A DNA stretch of 64,000 bases, taken from contig NZ_CH672395.1 in NCBI RefSeq assembly GCF_000152985.1, forward strand, positions 124,001-188,000. Reading direction: 5' to 3'. Position 1 is the stretch's first letter. Every line of letters starts with the position of its first letter. The stretch comes from Leeuwenhoekiella blandensis MED217. Its GTDB lineage: Bacteria > Bacteroidota > Bacteroidia > Flavobacteriales > Flavobacteriaceae. Made by a program: the position numbers and the translations under genes. Under the pieces are notes generated by a model. It searched no databases. It was not told the origin of the DNA and was given only the letters and a program-made list of their open reading frames with translations. Shown here in pieces: positions 18,182 through 27,267 of the stretch.

Positions 18182-18212
18182 TCCCCTCCAAACCTCCCCT
18201 TCGAAGGGGAGG
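18182..18212. repeat. Left palindromic repeat of the DUF559 unit
   Basis: TCCCCTCC-AAA followed by the perfect 20-base palindrome CCTCCCCTTCGAAGGGGAGG (18193-18212). Read as reverse complement it has the same order of parts as the repeat at 18653-18682: palindrome, then a GGAGGGG-type half. Confidence 0.75.
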
Positions 18213-18270
18213 CAAGACAAAGGTTTGTGTACAGACTAATTTGTTTTTGAAGGTTTTGTTAATTTTAGAA

Positions 18271-18633
18271 ATGGCTAATAAGATTATTCCATATCGAAAA
18301 GACCTGAAACCTTTAGCAAGGCTTCTAAGAAAAAATCAAACAGAGGCTGAAAAGCATTTATGGGGTGTGTTGCGTCGAAAGGTATTAGGTGTTGAATTCC
18401 ATCGGCAAGTTCCTATCCTTGATTACATAGTAGATTTTTATTGTCACGATATAGGGTTAGCTATTGAAGTTGATGGGAGCATACACAACACTCAGTTTCT
18501 GGAAGATTCCAAAAGAGCTGAGGAAATAGAGTCTTATGGGGTTGTATTCGTGCGATTTACAAATGAGGAAGTTCTCAGTAACGTAAAAAATGTTTCTAAT
18601 ACAATAAGGAATGAAATAGAGCAATTACGTTGA
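18271..18633 (+). CDS. DUF559 (Vsr/PD-(D/E)XK-like) small endonuclease
   Basis: 120 residues from ATG 18271 (a TTG at 18241 would add ten residues). Resembles DUF559 proteins, related to very-short-patch-repair endonucleases: IIPYRKDLKPLARLLRKNQT, LWGVLRRKVLGVEFHRQVP, then the nuclease core IVDFYCHDIGLAIEVDGSIH with Asp55, Glu66 and Asp68 as the PD-(D/E)XK acids, and a C-terminal VVFVRFTNEEV strand. All core acids are present. There is no methyltransferase or other repair gene nearby. The gene sits alone between inverted palindromic repeats (18182-18212 and 18651-18682), the setting expected for a repeat-associated nuclease. Confidence 0.87.
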   Translation: MANKIIPYRKDLKPLARLLRKNQTEAEKHLWGVLRRKVLGVEFHRQVPILDYIVDFYCHDIGLAIEVDGSIHNTQFLEDSKRAEEIESYGVVFVRFTNEEVLSNVKNVSNTIRNEIEQLR

Positions 18634-18650
18634 TAATGTTAAGCTGTATT

Positions 18651-18682
18651 TCCCTCCCTTTGAAGGGAGGGGCAGGGAGGGA
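18651..18682. repeat. Right palindromic repeat of the DUF559 unit
   Basis: Hairpin CCTCCCTT-TG-AAGGGAGG (18653-18670) followed by GGCAGGGAGGGA (18671-18682). It is an approximate inverted copy of the repeat at 18182-18212. Confidence 0.75.
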
Positions 18683-18752
18683 TGTTTTCATTTAATTTAC
18701 TTAGCAATTCTTTAACTAAATGGTTATTTTTAGAAGCATAAAATCTTTCTCT

Positions 18753-21665
18753 ATGCAAACACGATTATTTTTCTCCATTTTTCTTTTCAGTATTTGTTTG
18801 TCTTACGCGCAGAAGCCTGCAACAGGAGCGCAACAGGTAGAAGCCTCTCTTGAGACCAAAGATCAAATGCTGGCAAATTCCATTGTAAAAAATGTTCCGT
18901 TTACTAACGTTGGCCCAACAATTATGAGTGGTCGCGTGGTTGATATTGAAGTGAATCCAGAAAACAGCACCGAGTTTTATGTAGCGTACGCTACGGGCGG
19001 TGTGTGGCACACTTCTAATAACGGAAATACATTCGACTCTGTTTTTGATACTGCTCCTACACAAAATGTGGGTGACATTGCGGTAAACTGGTCGGCAAAT
19101 ATTATCTGGGTAGGAACAGGAGAAACCATTTCGTCTCGCTCTTCTTATGCCGGTATCGGAATTTTAAAAAGTACCGACGGCGGAAAAACCTGGGAACAAA
19201 AAGGGCTATTAGATTCACATCATATCAGTGACATCGTTCTTGATGCGAGCAATCCTGATGTTGCAGTCGTAGGTGCTTTAGGGCATTTGTATTCTGATAA
19301 CGCAGAACGCGGAATTTTCAAAACCACAGATGGTGGTGATACTTGGGAGAAAACCCTTTTCATAAACGAAAAAACAGGAATTATAAGTCTGGCTGAAGCT
19401 CCAGATAATCCTTCAGTGATGTATGCGACTGCTTGGGAGCGTGAGCGTATGGCCTGGGATTTTGTAGGTTCAGGAGAGAACTCAGGAATTTACAAATCTA
19501 CCGATGCCGGAGCTACTTGGGAGTTGGTGACCACAGGTAATGGTTTTCCGCAAGGGAAAGGCGTTGGTCGTATTGGTGTTGCCGTGGTTGATGCCAATAC
19601 CGTTTATGCTGTTCACGATAATCAAGATATACGAGAAGAATCTAAAGAGGAAGGGCAAGAGCAGGATGATAAAGCATTAAAGCCTGAACAATTTAAATCT
19701 ATGTCTAAGTCAGGTTTCTTGGCTTTAGAGAATGAAAGCCTCGCAGATTATTTGCGTTCTAACCGTTTTCCGAGACAATATGATGTGGCTAAAGTAAAAG
19801 CTATGGTTAAAAGCGACGAACTAAAACCATCTGATTTGCATTTGTATACGTATGATAAGAATGCTGCAGATACTGAAGGTGAAGTCATTGGAGCCGAAAT
19901 TTATTTAACCGAAGATGGTGGAAAAACCTGGAAGCGTACGCACGATGGTTATATCGATGATTTCTTCTTTTCATACGGATATGTTTTCGCAGAGATGGAT
20001 GTAAATCCTCAGGATCGAGATGAGATTTATCTCGTGGGTGTTCCTTTGATCAAATCTACAGATGGTGGAAAAACCTTTACCTATATCGATGAGCCTAATG
20101 TGCACGTTGATCATCACGTGATCTGGGTAGATCCTGATATGCCTAATCATTTGATTAATGGAAATGATGGTGGACTGAACATGTCTTACGATGCCGGGAA
20201 AAGCTGGAATAAACTTAACTCGATAGCTTTAGGACAATTCTATGCGATAAACGTTGATTATGAAAAACCGTACAATGTTTACGGAGGTTTACAAGATAAT
20301 GGGACTTGGAAAGGTCCGCACACGTATTCTTATTCTAAAGACTATGAGGCCGAAGGACAATACCCGTACAAATCTATTGGAGGTGGTGATGGGATGCAGG
20401 TGCAAATAGACCGCCGCAATAGTAATATTGTTTACGCAGGTTCGCAGTTTGGGTATTATAATCGTATGAATTTAGAGACCGGCGAGCGTAAGTATATCAA
20501 GCCAAGTCACGGTTTAGGAGAAGCGCCTTATCGTTTCAACTGGGAGACTCCTATTTTACTTTCTCCGCACAATCAGGATATTCTGTATATGGGAGGAAAT
20601 AAATTGATGCGCTCTATGAATCAGGGTGATGATTGGACGCCTATTTCGCCAGATTTAACAGCAGGCGGTAAAAAAGGAAATGTACCTTTTGGAACGCTGA
20701 CCAATGTTACTGAGTCGCCTTTTCAGTTTGGACTCCTTTATACCGGAAGTGATGATGGGGTAATTCAAGTTACTCAAGATGCCGGCGGTAGTTGGGCAAT
20801 TATTTCAGAAGAGTTACCTCAGGATTTATGGGTGAGTAAAGTACTTGCTTCTTCTCATAAAAAGGGCCGTGTTTATGCCACGCTCAACGGGTATCGTTAC
20901 GATGATTTCAAGCCTTACGTGTATGTAAGTGATGATTTTGGAGCTTCGTGGAAAGATATCAGCAGCAATCTTCCATTATCTCCTGTGAATGTGATTATCG
21001 AAGATCCGGTAAAAGAAAATATTCTGTATTTAGGTACAGATGATGCGAGTTATATCAGCTTTGATCAGGGATCAAGTTGGGAGCTTTTAGATGGAAGTAT
21101 GCCCAATGTTGCGGTTCATGATATGGTGGTTCAAACCGAAGCAAATGATCTTGTAATAGGAACTCACGGAAGATCGATCTATATCACAAACCTTGATGAG
21201 ATTCAGAAATTTGATGCTGGTAAAGCTTCAGATTTACAGCTTTTTGAGTTGGATGCTGTTGACTATTCAACCAACTGGGGACGTTCTTGGAGTGCTTGGC
21301 GCGCAGCAAATGCACCAGAAATTAAAATTGCCTTCTACGCTCCGCAAAGCGGAAAAGCAACACTTGAAATATTGAGCGCTGCAGAAAAAACGGTGAAGTC
21401 TTGGGAAGTAGCTGTTGAGAAAGGCTTTAACTACATTCCTTATGATTTAACTATTTCTGAAGCCGGAAAGAAACAGCTTGAGAAAGAAACTAAAGATCTT
21501 AAGATCGCTAAAGCGCAAAGCGATGTATACTACATCCCTCCGGGAAGTTATCAAGTTCAGGTTAAGGTTGCAGGAAAAACAGCTTCTACAAAGCTTAAAG
21601 TAGATGAAGGAAGCCGTCGTCGTGACTGGGCAGAGGCTGCAGCCAATGCTCCTGAAGAAGATTAA
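18753..21665 (+). CDS. Sortilin/VPS10-like secreted beta-propeller protein with Asp-box repeats
   Basis: 970 residues from ATG 18753, which gives a clean signal peptide (MQTRLFFSIFLFSICLSYAQ); an ATG at 18720 would put 11 residues in front of it. The body has many Asp-box/BNR motifs of the S-x-D-G-G-x-T-W type: STDGGKTWE, TTDGGDTWE, STDAGATWE, TEDGGKTWK, STDGGKTF, SYDAGKSWN, TQDAGGSWA, SDDFGASWK, SFDQGSSWE. This implies one or two large propellers, as in sortilin-like glycosyl-hydrolase-annotated proteins. An Ig-like tail follows after about residue 810. Substrate and activity unknown. The next gene starts 5 bases after the stop. Confidence 0.85.
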   Translation: MQTRLFFSIFLFSICLSYAQKPATGAQQVEASLETKDQMLANSIVKNVPFTNVGPTIMSGRVVDIEVNPENSTEFYVAYATGGVWHTSNNGNTFDSVFDTAPTQNVGDIAVNWSANIIWVGTGETISSRSSYAGIGILKSTDGGKTWEQKGLLDSHHISDIVLDASNPDVAVVGALGHLYSDNAERGIFKTTDGGDTWEKTLFINEKTGIISLAEAPDNPSVMYATAWERERMAWDFVGSGENSGIYKSTDAGATWELVTTGNGFPQGKGVGRIGVAVVDANTVYAVHDNQDIREESKEEGQEQDDKALKPEQFKSMSKSGFLALENESLADYLRSNRFPRQYDVAKVKAMVKSDELKPSDLHLYTYDKNAADTEGEVIGAEIYLTEDGGKTWKRTHDGYIDDFFFSYGYVFAEMDVNPQDRDEIYLVGVPLIKSTDGGKTFTYIDEPNVHVDHHVIWVDPDMPNHLINGNDGGLNMSYDAGKSWNKLNSIALGQFYAINVDYEKPYNVYGGLQDNGTWKGPHTYSYSKDYEAEGQYPYKSIGGGDGMQVQIDRRNSNIVYAGSQFGYYNRMNLETGERKYIKPSHGLGEAPYRFNWETPILLSPHNQDILYMGGNKLMRSMNQGDDWTPISPDLTAGGKKGNVPFGTLTNVTESPFQFGLLYTGSDDGVIQVTQDAGGSWAIISEELPQDLWVSKVLASSHKKGRVYATLNGYRYDDFKPYVYVSDDFGASWKDISSNLPLSPVNVIIEDPVKENILYLGTDDASYISFDQGSSWELLDGSMPNVAVHDMVVQTEANDLVIGTHGRSIYITNLDEIQKFDAGKASDLQLFELDAVDYSTNWGRSWSAWRAANAPEIKIAFYAPQSGKATLEILSAAEKTVKSWEVAVEKGFNYIPYDLTISEAGKKQLEKETKDLKIAKAQSDVYYIPPGSYQVQVKVAGKTASTKLKVDEGSRRRDWAEAAANAPEED

Positions 21666-21670
21666 GGTTC

Positions 21671-22063
21671 ATGGAGTTAAATTTGAGTATTCCGGCGTTA
21701 TTGTTTCCGGCGATTTCCTTGACGATGCTAGCGTATAACGCAAGGTATTTAGCCATTGCAGCTTTGATTAGAGAATTACATAAGCGTTATCAAAACCAAT
21801 CTTCAAGTCCTGTAAAACGGCAAATAAAGCAACTGCGCAGGCGACTTGGAATTATAAAAGCGATGCAAGCCATGGCTATCATCAGTTTTTTGCTGGCTGT
21901 GATCACGATGTTCTTTATTTACATCGAGAAAATGGTCTGGGCAAATATTGCTTTTGGGGTTAGTCTTGTGGCCTTAATGATCTCGCTGTCACTTTCTTTT
22001 CTTGAAGTGCAATTGAGCACCCAAGCTTTAGAGATTCAGTTGAATGATATGGATGATTTATAA
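21671..22063 (+). CDS. DUF2721 membrane protein
   Basis: 130 residues. One N-terminal hydrophobic segment (SIPALLFPAISLTMLAYNAR), a basic cytoplasmic stretch (KRQIKQLRRRLGIIKAMQ) and two C-terminal TM segments (about 70-90 and 95-115), ending in SFLEVQLSTQALEIQLNDM. This layout fits DUF2721, of unknown function. It starts 5 bases after the sortilin-like gene and is probably co-transcribed with it. Confidence 0.8.
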   Translation: MELNLSIPALLFPAISLTMLAYNARYLAIAALIRELHKRYQNQSSSPVKRQIKQLRRRLGIIKAMQAMAIISFLLAVITMFFIYIEKMVWANIAFGVSLVALMISLSLSFLEVQLSTQALEIQLNDMDDL

Positions 22064-22254
22064 GGAAGATTTCTCGAGGTGCAAACGATTGGCACGAGAT
22101 CAAAAATATCGCCTTTTAGGTTGAAATTAACTCAAAATCATTCGTTGGTGTTCAAAAAAGTGTTTAAAGAAAACCCTAGGTTTCAAAGGTTTTCGGTCGA
22201 ATTGTTGAACATTTTTGTGCGCTATTTAAAACGATTCCAAAAGCTGTAGGAATG

Positions 22255-22286
22255 TTTGTGAAACAATCTGCTGGACTGTATTTTTG
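22255..22286 (+). promoter_or_regulatory. Promoter of the sdhCAB operon
   Basis: TTTG (22255-22258), exactly 20 bases, TATTTTTG (22279-22286). One of the best consensus matches in the window; predicted transcript start ~20 bases before the sdhC ATG. The rest of the 249-base gap (22064-22254) shows only a weak imperfect hairpin at 22069-22099. Confidence 0.75.
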
Positions 22287-22312
22287 TAGTACTAAATTAA
22301 AAACGTAATTAA

Positions 22313-22969
22313 ATGGGAATCATTTCCTCTTCTATCGCCAGAAAAGTTGCTATGGCACTTTCTGGTTTGTTCCTTGTATTGTTTTTAGGTCAGCATTTTA
22401 CAATTAACCTCACGTCGACCTTCAGTCCTGAAACATTTAATGAGTTTTCTCATTTTATGGGAACCAATTTTTTGGTACAGGCAATTCTTCAACCTGTATT
22501 GATTTTTGGGGTTGTTTTTCACTTTGTAATGGGTTTCATTCTAGAAGCGCGCAACCGTTCTGCTAGAAAAGTAAGCTATGTGAGTTATAAAGGAAATGCC
22601 AATTCTAGCTGGGTAAGTCGTAATATGATTTATACCGGTATCGTGGTTTTGGCCTTTTTAGGTCTTCACTTTTACGATTTCTGGTTTCCTGAAATCGCTT
22701 ATAAGTATATCGAAGCAAACCCAAGTGACGCTACCCGTTATTATGGTGAGTTGGTAGAAAAATTCCATAGCCCTGTAAGAACCGGATTGTACGTGCTTTC
22801 ATTTGTATTCTTGGCGTTGCACTTGTATCACGGTTTTGCGTCTTCTTTTCAATCGGTAGGCTTTAACAATAAATACGCGAGAGGACTTAAGAAATTTGCT
22901 AAGGTTTATGCAATTGCAATTCCGGCCGGATTTATTTTCATCGCGTTGTTTCATCATTTTAATCACTAG
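22313..22969 (+). CDS. sdhC: Succinate dehydrogenase cytochrome b subunit
   Basis: 218 residues, five TM helices, the single-anchor type B arrangement of Bacteroidota succinate:quinone oxidoreductases. Candidate haem-ligand histidines lie in LGQHFTINL, VVFHFVMGF, LGLHFYDFW, LALHLYHGF and LFHHFNH. It anchors SdhAB in the inner membrane and passes electrons to menaquinone. First gene of sdhCAB; sdhA starts three bases after its stop. Confidence 0.94.
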   Translation: MGIISSSIARKVAMALSGLFLVLFLGQHFTINLTSTFSPETFNEFSHFMGTNFLVQAILQPVLIFGVVFHFVMGFILEARNRSARKVSYVSYKGNANSSWVSRNMIYTGIVVLAFLGLHFYDFWFPEIAYKYIEANPSDATRYYGELVEKFHSPVRTGLYVLSFVFLALHLYHGFASSFQSVGFNNKYARGLKKFAKVYAIAIPAGFIFIALFHHFNH

Positions 22970-22972
22970 ACG

Positions 22973-24976
22973 ATGTCAGAATTAAAATCAAATATTCCAG
23001 AAGGTCCTCTTAAAGATAAGTGGACAAAACATAAAAACGATATAAACCTAGTTAACCCTGCTAACAAACGTAACATTGATGTTATCGTGGTAGGAACAGG
23101 TCTTGCCGGTGGTAGTGCTGCCGCAACACTTGCAGAGCTAGGGTATAATGTAAAGACATTTTGTTATCAGGATTCTCCACGTCGTGCGCACTCTATTGCA
23201 GCGCAAGGAGGGATCAATGCAGCAAAAAACTATCAAGGTGACGGGGATTCTAACTATCGTCTTTTTTATGATACTGTAAAAGGAGGAGATTATCGTTCGC
23301 GTGAAGCTAACGTATACCGCCTTGCTGAAGTATCTGCAAATATTATCGACCAGTGCGTAGCGCAAGGGGTTCCTTTTGCTCGTGAATATGGTGGGTTGTT
23401 AGACAACCGTTCTTTTGGTGGAGTTTTAGTTTCCAGAACCTTTTATGCTAAAGGACAAACTGGGCAGCAGTTGCTTTTAGGAGCATACTCTGCGATGAAC
23501 CGCCAGATCAACCGGGGTAAAATAGAGGCTTTTAACCGCCACGAGATGTTAGATCTAGTTCTTGTAGACGGTAAAGCACGTGGAATTATAGCAAGAGACT
23601 TAGTGACCGGTGAGATCGAAAGACACTCGGCACACGCAGTAGTATTGGCGAGTGGAGGTTACGGAAACGTATTCTTTTTGTCTACTAACGCGATGGGAAG
23701 TAATGTGATGGCCGCTTGGCGTGCACACCGTCGCGGTGCTTATTTTGCAAATCCTTGCTACACGCAAATTCACCCAACGTGTATTCCTGTTTCTGGAGAT
23801 CATCAATCTAAACTGACCTTGATGTCAGAGTCTTTGCGTAATGATGGTCGTATTTGGGTGCCAAAGAAAAAAGAGGATGCAGAAGCGATACGTGCAGGTA
23901 AATTAAAACCAACCGATCTTAAAGAAGAGGATAGAGATTACTATCTAGAACGTCGTTATCCTGCCTTTGGTAACTTGGTGCCACGTGATGTAGCTTCTAG
24001 AGCAGCAAAAGAACGTTGTGATGCCGGTTTTGGAGTAAATAAAACAGGAGAGGCCGTTTATCTTGACTTTAAGAGCGCGATTATGCGTTATGGTAAAGAG
24101 GAAGCCTTGATTCACGGAAATCACAATCCTTCAGATAAAGAGATTTACGACTACGGTAAAAAGGTAGTTGAGAATAAATACGGAAACTTATTTCAGATGT
24201 ACGAGAAGATCGTTGATGAAGATCCGTATACCACACCAATGATGATTTATCCTGCGGTACATTATACTATGGGAGGTCTTTGGGTGGATTACAACTTACA
24301 AACCACAATCCCGGGTTGTTATGCGGCCGGTGAGGCAAACTTCTCAGATCACGGGGCAAACCGTTTAGGGGCTTCGGCATTGATGCAAGGTCTTGCGGAT
24401 GGATATTTTGTACTTCCATATACGATTGGAGATTATCTTTCAAAAGATATCCGTACCGGAAAAATACCTACAGATTCGCCGGAATTTGATCAGGCAGAGA
24501 AAGACGTTCGCGACCGTATGACCAAATTGATGAATGGTAGCGGTAAGCATTCTGTAGATTATTACCACAAGAAATTAGGTAAGATTATGTGGAATAAATG
24601 TGGAATGGCACGTAACGCAAAAGAACTTCAGGAAGCTATGGATGAGATTGCTGAATTGCGTGCAGATTTCTGGGAAAATGTAAAAGTACCGGGAAGTTTA
24701 GACTCTAAAAATGCTGAATTAGAAAAGGCCGGAAGAGTGGCAGATTTCTTAGAATTGGGAGAGCTTTTTGCAAAAGATGCCTTAACAAGAAATGAATCTT
24801 GTGGTGGACATTTTAGAGAAGAGTATCAGACTCCTGAAGGAGAAGCATTGAGAGATGATGAGAATTTTAGTTTTGTTTCTGCTTGGGAATACAATGACAA
24901 TCCAAGAGAGGCAAAATTGCATAAAGAACAATTAACCTTTGAAAACATCGAGGTTAAAACACGTTCTTATAAATAA
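22973..24976 (+). CDS. sdhA: Succinate dehydrogenase flavoprotein subunit
   Basis: 667 residues. FAD-binding start [20 protein letters not shown] and the FAD-attachment region [20 protein letters not shown], where His73 is the expected covalent FAD ligand. Active-site segments include [16 protein letters not shown] and [20 protein letters not shown]. Oxidises succinate to fumarate in the TCA cycle. The ~20-residue N-terminal extension and length are typical for type B enzymes. Lies between sdhC and sdhB. Confidence 0.96.
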   Translation: MSELKSNIPEGPLKDKWTKHKNDINLVNPANKRNIDVIVVGTGLAGGSAAATLAELGYNVKTFCYQDSPRRAHSIAAQGGINAAKNYQGDGDSNYRLFYDTVKGGDYRSREANVYRLAEVSANIIDQCVAQGVPFAREYGGLLDNRSFGGVLVSRTFYAKGQTGQQLLLGAYSAMNRQINRGKIEAFNRHEMLDLVLVDGKARGIIARDLVTGEIERHSAHAVVLASGGYGNVFFLSTNAMGSNVMAAWRAHRRGAYFANPCYTQIHPTCIPVSGDHQSKLTLMSESLRNDGRIWVPKKKEDAEAIRAGKLKPTDLKEEDRDYYLERRYPAFGNLVPRDVASRAAKERCDAGFGVNKTGEAVYLDFKSAIMRYGKEEALIHGNHNPSDKEIYDYGKKVVENKYGNLFQMYEKIVDEDPYTTPMMIYPAVHYTMGGLWVDYNLQTTIPGCYAAGEANFSDHGANRLGASALMQGLADGYFVLPYTIGDYLSKDIRTGKIPTDSPEFDQAEKDVRDRMTKLMNGSGKHSVDYYHKKLGKIMWNKCGMARNAKELQEAMDEIAELRADFWENVKVPGSLDSKNAELEKAGRVADFLELGELFAKDALTRNESCGGHFREEYQTPEGEALRDDENFSFVSAWEYNDNPREAKLHKEQLTFENIEVKTRSYK

Positions 24977-24995
24977 CATTTAACAACTAAAGTTT

Positions 24996-25742
24996 ATGAA
25001 ACTTACGTTAAAAATATGGCGTCAGGAAAACGCTAAAGCTAAAGGAGCAATGAAAACCTACCAGATTGATGGTATTGAAGGTGACATGTCTTTTTTAGAA
25101 ATGCTAGACGTTTTAAATGAAGATTTAATTAATAAAGGAGAGGTGCCTGTAGAATTTGATCACGATTGTCGTGAGGGGATTTGCGGTAGCTGCTCATTAC
25201 AAATTAACGGAGAGCCACACGGGCCAGATCGTTTAGTAACGACTTGCCAGTTGCATATGCGTAAATTTAACGATGGTGATACTATTACTATAGAACCGTT
25301 TAGAGCAACAGCTTTTCCTGTAATTACTGATTTAATTGTAGATCGTACTGCTTTTGATCGTATTCAGCAAGCAGGTGGTTATATCTCTGTGAATACCTCA
25401 GGAAACACGATTGATGCAAACAGTATTCCTGTAAACAAGCATGATGCAGACGATGCTTTTAGTGCCGCTACGTGTATTGGTTGTGGAGCTTGCGTTGCTG
25501 CTTGTAAAAACGCAAGCGCGATGCTTTTCACTTCCGCTAAAGTTTCTCAGTATGCGTTATTGCCGCAAGGTCAGGTTGAAGCTGTAGAGCGTGTAGAGAA
25601 TATGGTACGTCAAATGGATCTAGAAGGTTTTGGTAACTGTACCAATACCGGAGCTTGCGAGATAGAATGCCCAAAAGGAATTTCTCTGGAAAATATCGCG
25701 CGTATGAACCGTGAGTATCTAAGTGCTACTACAAAAGGATAA
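24996..25742 (+). CDS. sdhB: Succinate dehydrogenase iron-sulfur subunit
   Basis: 248 residues. Plant-type [2Fe-2S] motif [12 protein letters not shown] with the fourth Cys in LVTTC, then [13 protein letters not shown] and [16 protein letters not shown] supplying ligands for the [4Fe-4S] and [3Fe-4S] clusters. Carries electrons from FAD to the SdhC quinone site. Last gene of sdhCAB; followed by a dispersed repeat and a two-way terminator. Confidence 0.96.
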   Translation: MKLTLKIWRQENAKAKGAMKTYQIDGIEGDMSFLEMLDVLNEDLINKGEVPVEFDHDCREGICGSCSLQINGEPHGPDRLVTTCQLHMRKFNDGDTITIEPFRATAFPVITDLIVDRTAFDRIQQAGGYISVNTSGNTIDANSIPVNKHDADDAFSAATCIGCGACVAACKNASAMLFTSAKVSQYALLPQGQVEAVERVENMVRQMDLEGFGNCTNTGACEIECPKGISLENIARMNREYLSATTKG

Positions 25743-25750
25743 AAGTGTAT

Positions 25751-25844
25751 TGGCACCGTCAAAGGATTTAATACTGCGAGGGGTGCCTCGAAATTGAAAA
25801 TTCGTTCGCAAGCAGTCTCGTGGTCTTGCCCAGAGCTAGTTTAC
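25751..25844. repeat. Dispersed intergenic repeat, long variant
   Basis: Begins GGCACCGTCAAAGGATTTAA and ends GTCTTGCCCAGAGCTAGTTT, the two ends of a repeat also found at 41381-41430, 57639-57670 and 62751-62800. This copy carries about 45 extra bases in the middle, including a degenerate second palindromic core. Confidence 0.6.
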
Positions 25845-25854
25845 TTTTAAACAT

Positions 25855-25890
25855 AAAAAAGAGCTTGTGAATTCACAGGCTCTTTTTTTA
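25855..25890. terminator. Bidirectional terminator between sdhB and radA
   Basis: AAAAAAGAGC-TTGTGA / TCACAG-GCTCTTTTTTT with one G-T wobble; A-run and T-run on either side serve both convergent genes. Confidence 0.8.
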
Positions 25891-25905
25891 TGCGCAATAT
25901 TCGAG

Positions 25906-27267
25906 CTATCCAAATAACCATTCTACCACATCGTTCATTTTAGCAACGCGTACGATGGTGATGCCGTAATTATTCTTCGGCACTTTACAGTATTTAGAGA
26001 TCATTATGGTACCGAAGCCTAACTTTTCTGCTTCAAGAATGCGTTGTTCTACACGTGTTACCGGTCGTATTTCTCCCGCGAGACCTACTTCGGCGGCAAA
26101 ACAAATGTCTTTGGCTACCGAAATATCTTCGTTACTCGATAAAATAGCGGCAACCACGGCGAGATCTATAGCAGTATCATCTACTGAAATTCCACCGGTG
26201 ATGTTTAAAAAAACATCTTTTGCACCTAGTCTAAAGCCTGCACGCTTCTCTAAAACGGCAAGAATCATATTCAGGCGTTTGGCATTGTAGCCGGTAGCGC
26301 TGCGTTGTGGTGTTCCGTATACTGCTGTGCTCACAAGCGCTTGAATTTCTATCATAAGCGGGCGCATACCTTCAAGTGTCGCAGCGATCGCAGTTCCGCT
26401 TAAGTCTTCATCATTTTTAGAAATCAATATTTCTGAAGGGTTAGAAACCTCTCGTAATCCACTGCCTTGCATTTCGTAAATCCCGAGTTCGCTGGTAGAA
26501 CCAAAACGATTCTTATGTGCGCGAAGAATTCGATACACATGGTTTCGGTCTCCTTCAAACTGAAGCACGGTATCTACCATATGTTCCAGAATTTTGGGAC
26601 CGGCGATATTTCCATCTTTGGTGATGTGGCCGATTAAAATTACCGGTGTTGCGGTCTCTTTAGCAAATTTGATGAGTTCTGTAGTCGTTTCTCGTATTTG
26701 TGATATACTTCCCGCACCGCTTTCAATATAATCGCTGTGCAGCGTTTGAATGGAATCGATGATCACGATATCCGGATTCACCTCTTCAACTTGCTTAAAA
26801 ATATTTTGCGTTTTGGTTTCGGTTAAAATCAAACAATTTTCTGCCGTGGGATTGATGCGTTCTGCACGCATTTTAATCTGCTGTGCGCTTTCTTCTCCCG
26901 AGACGTAAAGCGTGGTGTAGGGCAGGGTTAATGCAATTTGAAGCATCAATGTACTTTTACCAATCCCAGGTTCTCCGCCTAATAAAGTAAGTGAGCCCGG
27001 AACAAGGCCACCTCCTAAAACGCGGTTGAGTTCATTATTTTCAGTATTTAAACGTGCATCTTTTGTGGTGTCAATTTCCTTGATGCGTTGTGGTTTTGCA
27101 ACACGTTTTGTGGTTTGTGTTTCGGTTTTCCAGCCGGTTTTTTCAGCTTTTTGTACCACTTCTTCTGCGATGGTATTCCATTCTTTACACGAGGTGCATT
27201 GCCCTTGCCATTTGGCAAATTGAGCGCCACAGTTTTGACAGAAAAAGGTTGTTTTAACTTTTGCCAT
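25906..27267 (-). CDS. radA: DNA repair protein RadA
   Basis: 453 residues. N-terminal zinc finger with Cys10, Cys13, Cys24 and Cys27 (CQNCGAQFAKWQGQCTSC). RecA-like ATPase with Walker A GGEPGIGKST, Walker B region DIVIIDSIQTL, and the RadA-specific KNRFGSTSELG motif. C-terminal Lon-protease-like domain (GISVDDTAIDLAVVAAIL). Helicase acting in branch migration and recombinational repair. The ATG overlaps the upstream esterase-like gene stop (TAATG). Confidence 0.96.
   Translation of the reverse strand: MAKVKTTFFCQNCGAQFAKWQGQCTSCKEWNTIAEEVVQKAEKTGWKTETQTTKRVAKPQRIKEIDTTKDARLNTENNELNRVLGGGLVPGSLTLLGGEPGIGKSTLMLQIALTLPYTTLYVSGEESAQQIKMRAERINPTAENCLILTETKTQNIFKQVEEVNPDIVIIDSIQTLHSDYIESGAGSISQIRETTTELIKFAKETATPVILIGHITKDGNIAGPKILEHMVDTVLQFEGDRNHVYRILRAHKNRFGSTSELGIYEMQGSGLREVSNPSEILISKNDEDLSGTAIAATLEGMRPLMIEIQALVSTAVYGTPQRSATGYNAKRLNMILAVLEKRAGFRLGAKDVFLNITGGISVDDTAIDLAVVAAILSSNEDISVAKDICFAAEVGLAGEIRPVTRVEQRILEAEKLGFGTIMISKYCKVPKNNYGITIVRVAKMNDVVEWLFG

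Noticed and set aside
18271-18633. Vsr-type repair nuclease of a restriction-modification system
   Set aside because: No cytosine methyltransferase or restriction gene is within the window, and the match is to DUF559 rather than canonical Vsr.
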